Made by a program: the position numbers and the translations under genes
The notes under the pieces: model-generated
What the model was told of the DNA's origin: nothing
The model's input: the letters and a program-made list of their open reading frames with translations, nothing else
The model's database searches: none
Part shown: one piece after another, positions 8,457 through 15,981 of the stretch
Numbering within the stretch: position 1 is the first letter of the stretch
Layout of the letters: each line of letters starts with the position of its first letter
Source of the DNA: Microvirga sp. 3-52
GTDB lineage: Bacteria; Pseudomonadota; Alphaproteobacteria; Rhizobiales; Beijerinckiaceae
Assembly: GCF_018383585.1 (NCBI RefSeq)
Contig: NZ_JAHAMK010000002.1
Coordinates: 235,396-299,395 of the forward strand
DNA length: 64,000 nt
Direction of reading: 5' to 3'

Positions 8457-9605
8457 CTACCCGAGCAAATTCCGCAACGTCCGCATGAACACGCGGGCGC
8501 CGATGCCGATCAGGTCGTCCGGAAAATCGTAGTCCGGATTATGCAGGCTCGGATGGTTCTCTCCGGCTCCCAGGAAGAACATGGCGGCGGGGGCCCTTTG
8601 ACCGAAGCGCCCGAAATCCTCGGACGCGCGCAGCGGCAATTCGCCTTCGCCATGAGGCACGCCCTCTTCATCGAGAGCGCGGCGGAGATGGGCGACGGCT
8701 TCCGGTGCGTTCTCGCAATGCCGGAAAATGTCGTCATGGGAGATCTCGACGCTCAGTCCCTTCTCCCGCGCGGCGCTGAGGACCAGATGCTCGGCGCTCA
8801 CGCAGAGATCTTCCATCCCGGCATCGGTCAACGTACGCAGGGTCGCCCAGATTTCGGCGCGCGCCGGAGCCACCCCGAAGGCGGGCTCGCCGATCTTCAC
8901 GTGGGTGACGGTCACCATGGCGAAGTCTTCGTCCATCGGGCCGCCCCTGCCGAGAGCCGTCAGCGCCGGCATCAGCTCGGCCACGACGTTCACGGGCGAT
9001 ACGCCCGTCTCCGGCATCGACGCGTGAGCGGTCTTGCCGTTGAGGACGATGCGCATGCCCCGGGACGCGCAATTGACCGGCCCCTCCGCCAGCGCCACAT
9101 GGCCGAGCGGCAGACCTGGGAGGTTATGCAGGGCGAATGCGAAATCCGGCGAGATCTCGCGAAAGCGCGGATCGGCCACGACGGCCGCCGCCCCGGAGCC
9201 ATCCTCCTCGGCCGGTTGGAACAGCAGGATGGCACGGCCGCGCTGCGGACGCTGGCGTCCGAGAACACGCGCCAGGCCGGCCAGAATCGCCATATGCCCG
9301 TCATGGCCGCACAGATGCGCCTTGCCCGGAACGCCGGAGCGATGCGGCAGGTCGGAAATTTCCTCGATCGGCAGCCCGTCGAGTTCCGCCCGGACCATGA
9401 CCGTCGGCCCGGGCGCCCTGCCCTCGTAGATGGCCGCGATTCCGTGGCCGCCGAGACCGGTGATGATTCGGTCGGGGCGTGTAGGAGCCAGGAACGCGCG
9501 AACGTCCCGGGCCGTCTGAACCTCCTCCCTGGAGAGTTCAGGAGTGCGGTGGAGCTTGCGCCGAAAAGCCGCCAGCTCAACCATGTCTTCGTTGCTCAGA
9601 ACCAT
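8457..9605 (-). CDS. M20-family amidohydrolase / carboxypeptidase (hippurate hydrolase-like)
   Basis: A 382-residue metallo-hydrolase of the M20D group (hippuricase, N-acyl amino acid amidohydrolase, IAA-amino acid hydrolase). Metal-site motifs HLCGHDGH and FQPAEED are present, followed by the dimerisation lid domain and a C-terminal HNPDYDFPDD segment carrying the last metal-ligand region. The family releases an amino acid from an N-acyl or peptide bond in the cytoplasm. ATG at 9605 is chosen because GGAGG lies 7 bases upstream; a GTG at 9620 is in frame. It diverges from the SDR-fold gene at 9840. Substrate is not predictable. Confidence 0.85.
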   Translation of the reverse strand: MVLSNEDMVELAAFRRKLHRTPELSREEVQTARDVRAFLAPTRPDRIITGLGGHGIAAIYEGRAPGPTVMVRAELDGLPIEEISDLPHRSGVPGKAHLCGHDGHMAILAGLARVLGRQRPQRGRAILLFQPAEEDGSGAAAVVADPRFREISPDFAFALHNLPGLPLGHVALAEGPVNCASRGMRIVLNGKTAHASMPETGVSPVNVVAELMPALTALGRGGPMDEDFAMVTVTHVKIGEPAFGVAPARAEIWATLRTLTDAGMEDLCVSAEHLVLSAAREKGLSVEISHDDIFRHCENAPEAVAHLRRALDEEGVPHGEGELPLRASEDFGRFGQRAPAAMFFLGAGENHPSLHNPDYDFPDDLIGIGARVFMRTLRNLLG

Positions 9606-9839
9606 GGATCGCCTCCGCACCGGAGCTTAATGGGAGCAGAACCGCTCAAGCGGCTGCAGCCTGGCCCGTTTCGGCTCGACGTTATGGACCGAAGGATAGG
9701 CCTTGATCAAGCGGCCCATACGGAAGCTCGGTTGCACGAAACAGAATTCCCGATGGCGTTCAGGATTGCCGATTGCTGGGCCCGGTCGGTAACGCTAGGG
9801 TCTTCCTGGATCCCCCGCATCTCCATATTCATTGGTCTC

Positions 9840-10721
9840 ATGAACCTGTTCGTCTTCGGTCTCGGCTATTCGGTCCGCCAGTTCCTCAGCCTGTACCGCG
9901 AGCGTTTCAGCGCAATCGCCGGTACCGTGCGCTCGCCGGAGAAAGCTCGGGCGATGGAGGCGGAAGGCATCGAGGCCTACCGGTTCGACGGCGCGGATTA
10001 CGATCCCGGCATTCCTGACCGGATCGCCCGTGCCGATGCGCTGCTCGTGTCCGTGCCTCCCGTGCGTGAGGCGGATCCGGTGCTGGAACATTTCTCCGAC
10101 GCCATCGCGTCCGCTCCCGATCTGCGCTGGATCGGCTACCTGTCGACCGTGGGCGTCTATGGCCATGCGGACGGCGCCTGGGTGGACGAGACGACCCCGC
10201 CCAATCCCGCGACCGTCCGCTCCCACCATCGCATCGCCGCCGAGCGGCAATGGCTCGCGCTCGGAGAGAGCGCCCCATTCGCGGTGCAGATCTTCCGGCT
10301 GGCCGGCATCTACGGCCCGGGCCGCAATGCCCTGGTGAAGGTCGCCGCCGGCACTGCCAAGCGCATCGTCAAACCGGGCCAGGTGTTCAACCGGATCCAC
10401 ACGACCGATATCGCGCAGGTTCTGATGGCCTCGATCGAGCGTCCGAGCCGGAACGCGATCTACAACGTCGCGGACGACGAGCCGGGCCCGCCGCAGGATG
10501 TGATCGCCTATGCGGCTCACCTGCTCGGCCGCGAGCCTCCGCCGGAGGTGCCGTTCGAGGAGGCCGACCAGACACCCATGGCGCGCTCCTTCTATTCGGA
10601 CAACAAGCGCGTCCGGAACACGCGCATCAGGACGGAACTCGGCGTGACGCTTCGCTACCCGACCTATCGCGAGGGTCTGCAGGCCCTTCTCGAGGCCTGC
10701 GAAGGGATCACGCGGGGCTGA
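9840..10721 (+). CDS. SDR-fold NAD(P)-binding epimerase/dehydratase-like protein
   Basis: A 293-residue protein of the extended SDR type related to the YeeZ group. The N-terminal nucleotide-binding region (NLFVFGLGYS) has one Gly pattern characteristic of this subgroup. The segment around STVGVYGHADG holds the position of the usual active-site Tyr, but the following YxxxK is weak: SHHRIAAERQW occupies the place. It may therefore bind a nucleotide-sugar or act non-catalytically. The ATG at 9840 gives the family length; the reading frame is open far upstream, but through repeats and the opposite strand of the M20 gene. Its last 14 bases overlap the end of convergent hemD. Confidence 0.7.
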   Translation: MNLFVFGLGYSVRQFLSLYRERFSAIAGTVRSPEKARAMEAEGIEAYRFDGADYDPGIPDRIARADALLVSVPPVREADPVLEHFSDAIASAPDLRWIGYLSTVGVYGHADGAWVDETTPPNPATVRSHHRIAAERQWLALGESAPFAVQIFRLAGIYGPGRNALVKVAAGTAKRIVKPGQVFNRIHTTDIAQVLMASIERPSRNAIYNVADDEPGPPQDVIAYAAHLLGREPPPEVPFEEADQTPMARSFYSDNKRVRNTRIRTELGVTLRYPTYREGLQALLEACEGITRG

Positions 10722-11529
10722 TGTGAGCCGCCGACAACTTCCTGCCGAAGGCCATCACCAGCGGCTTGAGGTGATAGCTGTCCTGCGGCATCGCGCCGAC
10801 AGGCCAGCCTGCCTTTTCCACAGCCGCCGCCGTGACGGGTCCGACGGCGGCGATCAGGGTCCGCCGCATGGCCGCGTCGAGATGCGCTTCCTGGCCGAAG
10901 CGTCGCGCGACCTCCTGCAGCCGCCGCACCTGCGCGGTGCTGGTGAAGGCGATCAGGTCGACGGTTCCGGAGGCGAGTTCCTGAACGAACGCGACGACCT
11001 GCCCGTCTTCCTCATCCGAGGCATAGCGATAGCTCAGGACGGGATCGACCTGCGCCCCTGCCGCTTCGAGAAAGTTCGGCAAAGCCTCCTCGCCGCCCGG
11101 ATAGAGCAGAACGCCGATGCGCTTTCCCTGGACGGGGAGTGTTGACAGGGTCTTCATCAATCCGGCCGTCGTCGGTTCCTCGGCCATCACATCGGGCACG
11201 AGGCCGACGCCGCGCAGGACCTTGGCCGGCTTGGGGCCGCGAGCGATCTTGAGAGTTTTGCTCAGTGCGGAGATCACCTCCGCCTCTATCCCCCTCCGGC
11301 GGGCGAAGCCCAGAAGGCGGGACAAGCCTTCTCCGGTGTAGAGAACCACGATGTCGTGCAGGCCTTCGACGAGCCGGTCGAGCCAGGCGTCGACCGGGGC
11401 GGAATCTTCCGCGTCGTGGATCGACACGAGCGGGCAGCGAATGGCGACGGCGCCATGCCGCTCGAGCATGCGTGTGAACAGATCGAGTTCCCGGCTCTCG
11501 GGCACGGCGATGCGGCGTCCATCCAGCAT
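10708..11529 (-). CDS. hemD: Uroporphyrinogen-III synthase family protein
   Basis: A 273-residue protein of the HemD family, which closes linear hydroxymethylbilane with ring-D inversion to give uroporphyrinogen III. The two-domain fold is suggested by N-terminal RRIAVPESRE and the C-terminal segment TSTAQVRRLQE, followed by AAVGPVTAAAVEKAG. It is the last gene of the nitrate operon, 2 bases after the cysG stop (TGATCATG arrangement), so it is translationally coupled. Position suggests that it boosts uroporphyrinogen III supply for siroheme made by CysG. A second housekeeping hemD elsewhere is likely. Starts further upstream run antisense-like through cysG and are rejected. Confidence 0.8.
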   Translation of the reverse strand: MLDGRRIAVPESRELDLFTRMLERHGAVAIRCPLVSIHDAEDSAPVDAWLDRLVEGLHDIVVLYTGEGLSRLLGFARRRGIEAEVISALSKTLKIARGPKPAKVLRGVGLVPDVMAEEPTTAGLMKTLSTLPVQGKRIGVLLYPGGEEALPNFLEAAGAQVDPVLSYRYASDEEDGQVVAFVQELASGTVDLIAFTSTAQVRRLQEVARRFGQEAHLDAAMRRTLIAAVGPVTAAAVEKAGWPVGAMPQDSYHLKPLVMAFGRKLSAAHISPA

Positions 11530-11531
11530 GA

Positions 11532-13007
11532 TCAAGCCGTCGCGTTGAGCATGAGAGGATGGTCGAGCCCCGAAGCGTCTGCTTCGACAGCTCGCTTGAA
11601 CACGCGGCCGACACCGATGATGACGGGCTTCGTCGGGTCGCGCCTTTCGCTGGCCCGGCCGAGATCCGCGATCGGGCCGGCCCAACGCTCGTTGCTCCGC
11701 GATACGTTGGACACCATCACGGCAGACAGGGTTGGCGAACATCCCGCCTCGATCAGGCGCTCGGCAATGGCGCCCGCCGTGCCGCCCGCCATGTAGAAGA
11801 TCGTCGTGGTGCTCGGATCGGCCAGTCCCTGCCAGTCGAGACCGCTCGGAAGCCGCCCGGTCTTCGCGCATCCCGTCACGAAGCGGACCGATTGCGCCAA
11901 GTCGCGATGCGTGAGCGACACGCCGAGAATGGATGCCAGGGCGATGCCGGCGGTGATGCCCGGCACCACGTCGACGGGAACGCCGGCGCTCTCCAGATGC
12001 TCGATCTCCTCTCCGGCGCGGCCGAAGACCATCGGATCGCCCGACTTGAGCCGCACCACCTGCTTTCCCTGGAGAGCGAGACGGGTCATCAGATCGTTGA
12101 TGTCGCCTTGGGCGCAGGAGGCACGCCCTCCCCGCTTGCCGACCATGAGGCGCTTCGCCTCGCGGCGGGCGAGCTCAAGCACGTCCTCGGACACGAGATC
12201 GTCGAAGAGAATGACATCCGCGGATTGGAGGGCGCGCATCGCTTTGAGCGTCAGCAGTTCCGCATCCCCGGGCCCGGCGCCGACGAGCGTCACACGACCG
12301 ACCCTTTGTGTCGGCTCGGATGCGATACGATCCATCACCGTCTGTACGGTATCGCCGGAGCTTTCCGGCGCTCTGCCCTGGAAGGCGAGATCCGTGAAGC
12401 GCTCCCAGAAGGCACGCCGCGCCATGCCTGGAGACAGATTCCACATGACGCGCTCGCGCAAATGCTTAGCGACGGCCGCCCAGGAGGCGATGGACGGATG
12501 CAGCAGGGTCTCGATCCTGCGCCGGATCGCCTGGCCCAGGATCGGCGCCGCGCCATCCGTGGAAATGCCGATGACGACGGGCGAACGGTTGACCACCGAT
12601 CCGAACTGGAAGTCACAGTAGCCGGGCTTGTCGACCACGTTGACCGGTATTCCCGCCTCATGGGCAGCTGCAGCAAACGCTCCCGCCTCGTCCTCATCGT
12701 CGAGATCGGCAACGGCGAGAACGGCATCGGTCAGAATATCGGCGGACCAATCGGCTCGATACAGGGTGAGCGAGCCTTCGGCAGCACCGCGCGACAGCAA
12801 TGCGTCCATCTCGGCAGATGGGTCCAAGGCATAGATGTCCACATGAGCTCCGGCAGCGGCGAGCAGTTCCGCTTTCCAGGCCGAACCGGGCGATCCGCCG
12901 ACGAGAACCGCGCGCCGATCCTTCAGGTCGAAGAAGACCGGCAGCTTAGCCAACCGGCCGAGCCGACCCGGCTCCGCCTCAGACGGCTTTCTTAAGGGCT
13001 GCAGCAT
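11532..13007 (-). CDS. cysG: Siroheme synthase (dehydrogenase/ferrochelatase plus SUMT)
   Basis: A 491-residue fusion. Residues about 20-220 are the precorrin-2 dehydrogenase/sirohydrochlorin ferrochelatase part, with candidate catalytic Asp126 in NVVDKPGYCDF. Residues about 240-480 are the uroporphyrinogen-III C-methyltransferase, with the SAM-site pattern LVGAGPGDAELLTLKA and GDPMVFGRAGEE. It makes siroheme for NirB. The NAD-binding glycine motif reads VGGSPGSAWK rather than the common GGGxVAxRK, so the dehydrogenase half may be altered. CAGGAGG precedes the ATG inside the 3' end of nasA, and the two genes overlap by 29 bases. Confidence 0.93.
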   Translation of the reverse strand: MLQPLRKPSEAEPGRLGRLAKLPVFFDLKDRRAVLVGGSPGSAWKAELLAAAGAHVDIYALDPSAEMDALLSRGAAEGSLTLYRADWSADILTDAVLAVADLDDEDEAGAFAAAAHEAGIPVNVVDKPGYCDFQFGSVVNRSPVVIGISTDGAAPILGQAIRRRIETLLHPSIASWAAVAKHLRERVMWNLSPGMARRAFWERFTDLAFQGRAPESSGDTVQTVMDRIASEPTQRVGRVTLVGAGPGDAELLTLKAMRALQSADVILFDDLVSEDVLELARREAKRLMVGKRGGRASCAQGDINDLMTRLALQGKQVVRLKSGDPMVFGRAGEEIEHLESAGVPVDVVPGITAGIALASILGVSLTHRDLAQSVRFVTGCAKTGRLPSGLDWQGLADPSTTTIFYMAGGTAGAIAERLIEAGCSPTLSAVMVSNVSRSNERWAGPIADLGRASERRDPTKPVIIGVGRVFKRAVEADASGLDHPLMLNATA

Positions 13008-15639
13008 CGATCAACCTCCTGATTTCAACGCGGCATGAGCCGCAATTCGTGCCGGCACGCAGGGATTGGCCGACCTCGTCCACGGTTTCAGCGCCATTCT
13101 CGACAGCCGCCGCGATCTGGTTCGCGCCGACCGAGAAGCAGGCACAGACGATAGGACCGGGATCGGCCTGATCGGCGCCTGGACGCCCGCTCAGCAGACG
13201 AAGGCGCTCGGTTCCGCGAATTTCAGCCGCGCACAGGTGCTCGACCGCCCATGTCCGCGACACGGCGACCGGTTGCGGCGCGACGAACAGCGCGCCCAGC
13301 AATGCGTCGCCCGAGAACGTCGCGAGCCGAAAGCTGGCCTGGTCCTGGTCGCTATACGACAGCGTCTCCAGGTCCTCGCCGCTGCCGATCAGGCCGGCGG
13401 CATAGTCTGCCCAATCTTCCACCAGCTCGGTGCCGGCGAGCTCGATGCGCCAGCCACCCTCGGCCTTGGCCAGCGCCCAATAATCCGCCGCGATGGCCTC
13501 GGGCCTGTTGCGCAGGACGGCAAAGCCGTACCAAGCGGCATCGAACGGCTCGATGCGCACACCGGACAACTTGAGACCGGGCTGACCGGAAATCGGATCG
13601 ACCGATGGATGAACCGCCGCGCCGATGCGTCCCTGCGCTGTCTGCTGGTCCGTCCAGTGCATGGGGACGAAGACGCTGCCCTTCTGCTGCCGCTCCGTCA
13701 CGAGGGCGCGGACGACGGCTGCGCCTCGTGGGCTCACGATGCGCACGAGGGCGGCGGGCGCAATTCCGGCGTCCTCGGCATCCTCCGGATGGATCTCGCA
13801 GAAGCTCTCCGCGTAATGGCTCATCAGGCGCGGCGTCTTCGCCGTGCGCGTCATGGTGTGCCACTGATCGCGGATGCGGCCCGTGTTGAGGATCAGCGGG
13901 AATTCCGGCGAAATCGCTTGCAGCGCGACCGGCGTCGGGACGAACCGCCCTCGCCTGTCAGGCGTGTAGAAGCTGCCCTCCGCGAAGAAGCGTGTCGTCG
14001 CGCTGTCGAGCATGTCACCCTGCCTGCGCGGCCATTGAAACGGCGCCAGAGCGTCGTAAGCGCTCTCGCTCAGCTCGGCACATGCCGATATGTCGAAGTC
14101 GCGCGTTCCGGCATTGGCAATGCCGGACAGGGCCGCATGCTCGCGGAAGATCTCCGCCGGCGACCGGTAATCGAACGCCTCGGCAAATCCCATGCGGGCG
14201 GCAACGTCGCAGATGATGCGCCAGTCGGGCCGTACTTCGCCCGGAGCTTTCAGGAAGGAGCGCTGGCGCGAGATGCGGCGTTCGGAATTCGTCACCGTGC
14301 CGCTCTTCTCCGCCCAGCCGGCTGCCGGAAAAAGAACATGGGCATGGCGTGTCGTATCGGTGCGGGTGACGTCGCTCACCACCACGAACGGGCACGCCCG
14401 GAGAGCCTCCTGGACCGCATCCGCATCCGGCAGAGAATCGGCCGGATTGGTGCCCATGATCCAGATCGCCTTGACCTGTCCCTCACCGATCGCGCGGAAG
14501 AGGTCGACCGCCTTCAGGCCGGGACGCTCCGCGATGCCGGGGCTGCCCCAGAACGATTGAACCAGTTCGCGATGACGCGGGCTGTTGATATCGAGATGCA
14601 CGGCGAGCATGTTTGCCAGACCGCCGACCTCGCGCCCACCCATGGCATTGGGCTGTCCGGTGAGCGAGAACGGCCCCATGCCGGGACGTCCGATGCGGCC
14701 GGTGAACAGGTGACAGTTTATGATGGCGTTGACCTTGTCGGTGCCGACGACGGATTGGTTCACGCCCTGCGAATAGGCGGTCACGACGCGCTCCGAGCGG
14801 CTCCAGAGCGTATAGAACTCGCGCAACTGTTCGGCCGGGAGGCGGGTTGCGCCAAGCGCACCCGGAAAACCGCATTCCCGCGCCGCCCCTAGCGCCTCGC
14901 CGAGGCCCGCGGTGTGTCGGCCGACATAGGCGCTGTCGCACAAGCCTATCCGGTCGAGATGATCGAACAGGCCTAGAAAAAGCGCGACATCCGAATTGGG
15001 TGCGATCGCCAGATACAGATCGGCGGCTTCCGCCGTCACGGTGCGACGTGGGTCGACGACCACGATCCTGGTGCCTCGCCGCTCGCGAGCGGCGAGGAGG
15101 CGCTGGAACAGGACGGGATGGCACCACGTCATGTTGGAGCCGACGAGAACGACGAGATCGGCCTCCTCCAGATCCTCATAGGTGCCGGGCACGGTATCGG
15201 ACCCGAAGGCGCGCATGTGGCCCGCCACTGACGAGGCCATGCAGAGACGGGAATTCGTGTCGATGTTCGCGGCGCCGATGAAGCCCTTCATCAGCTTGTT
15301 TGCGACGTAATAGTCCTCGGTGAGCAGCTGGCCCGAGCCGTAGATGGCCACCGATTCAGGTCCATGCTCGACAATCGTCTCGGAGAAGCGCCGCGCCACC
15401 AGATCGAGCGCTTCATCCCATGCCGCACGGCGGCCGTCGACTTCAGGATAGAGCAGCCTGTCGTCGAAACTCAGCGTCTCGCCCAGAGCCGAGCCCTTCG
15501 AGCAGAGGCGGCCGTAATTGGCCGGGTGCTGCTCATCCCCCTTGATCGCGACCGAGCCATCCTCCTGCGGCGTCGCCAGAACACCGCAGCCGACGCCGCA
15601 ATAGGGGCACGTGGTCCGGGTCGGGGTGCCGCTCGCCAT
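12979..15639 (-). CDS. nasA: Assimilatory nitrate reductase, molybdopterin catalytic subunit
   Basis: An 886-residue cytoplasmic enzyme that reduces nitrate to nitrite. Cys11, Cys14, Cys18 and Cys46 form the N-terminal [4Fe-4S] site (CPYCGVGC and later LCSKG), followed by the molybdopterin domains typical of bacterial NasA. After about residue 820 a BFD-like [2Fe-2S] domain is fused (CACFSV and later CGSC), which would accept electrons directly. No NasB-type NADH reductase subunit is encoded nearby, so a ferredoxin or flavodoxin donor is possible. It follows nirD by 9 bases and overlaps cysG by 29 bases, placing it in the middle of the operon. Confidence 0.95.
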   Translation of the reverse strand: MASGTPTRTTCPYCGVGCGVLATPQEDGSVAIKGDEQHPANYGRLCSKGSALGETLSFDDRLLYPEVDGRRAAWDEALDLVARRFSETIVEHGPESVAIYGSGQLLTEDYYVANKLMKGFIGAANIDTNSRLCMASSVAGHMRAFGSDTVPGTYEDLEEADLVVLVGSNMTWCHPVLFQRLLAARERRGTRIVVVDPRRTVTAEAADLYLAIAPNSDVALFLGLFDHLDRIGLCDSAYVGRHTAGLGEALGAARECGFPGALGATRLPAEQLREFYTLWSRSERVVTAYSQGVNQSVVGTDKVNAIINCHLFTGRIGRPGMGPFSLTGQPNAMGGREVGGLANMLAVHLDINSPRHRELVQSFWGSPGIAERPGLKAVDLFRAIGEGQVKAIWIMGTNPADSLPDADAVQEALRACPFVVVSDVTRTDTTRHAHVLFPAAGWAEKSGTVTNSERRISRQRSFLKAPGEVRPDWRIICDVAARMGFAEAFDYRSPAEIFREHAALSGIANAGTRDFDISACAELSESAYDALAPFQWPRRQGDMLDSATTRFFAEGSFYTPDRRGRFVPTPVALQAISPEFPLILNTGRIRDQWHTMTRTAKTPRLMSHYAESFCEIHPEDAEDAGIAPAALVRIVSPRGAAVVRALVTERQQKGSVFVPMHWTDQQTAQGRIGAAVHPSVDPISGQPGLKLSGVRIEPFDAAWYGFAVLRNRPEAIAADYWALAKAEGGWRIELAGTELVEDWADYAAGLIGSGEDLETLSYSDQDQASFRLATFSGDALLGALFVAPQPVAVSRTWAVEHLCAAEIRGTERLRLLSGRPGADQADPGPIVCACFSVGANQIAAAVENGAETVDEVGQSLRAGTNCGSCRVEIRRLIDAAALKKAV

Positions 15640-15648
15640 TCTTCCTCC

Positions 15649-15981
15649 TCAGGCAGCGCGGGCCATGAGAGCCGAGGCCGCGAGCAGGATGCGCGAGCCC
15701 TCGATCCGCAGCGGGATTTTATGGGTGCAGCCATGGTCCGCCCCCTGCGCCTCGCCGCTTTCTAAGCTGATTACCCAGTTGTGCAGCGGACAGGTCACGG
15801 AATGGCCGTGCACGATCCCCTGGGACAACGGCCCACCCTTGTGCGGGCAGCGATCACGCAGCGCGAAGAGCGTTCCGTCCGCCGCCTTGAACACCGCGAT
15901 GTCGCCGCCCGGCGCCTGAACGACCCGCGATCCGAGAACCGGCACGTCATCGACCGCGCCCACGTCGATCCACTCGCTCAT
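15649..15981 (-). CDS. nirD: Nitrite reductase small subunit (Rieske type)
   Basis: This 110-residue partner of NirB is needed for NADH-dependent reduction of nitrite to ammonium. Unlike the E. coli NirD, which lacks cluster ligands, this protein keeps a complete Rieske pattern: Cys45 and His47 (CPH), then Cys64 and His67 (CPLH). It may therefore carry a [2Fe-2S] cluster. The start overlaps the nirB stop by 4 bases (ATGA). The gene order nirB-nirD-nasA is typical of alphaproteobacterial nitrate operons. Confidence 0.93.
   Translation of the reverse strand: MSEWIDVGAVDDVPVLGSRVVQAPGGDIAVFKAADGTLFALRDRCPHKGGPLSQGIVHGHSVTCPLHNWVISLESGEAQGADHGCTHKIPLRIEGSRILLAASALMARAA

Noticed and set aside
8076-10721. 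An 881-codon open frame on the plus strand
   Set aside because: Only the last 293 codons (from 9840) are protein-like. The first part runs through palindromic repeats and antisense to the M20 gene, as often happens in GC-rich DNA.
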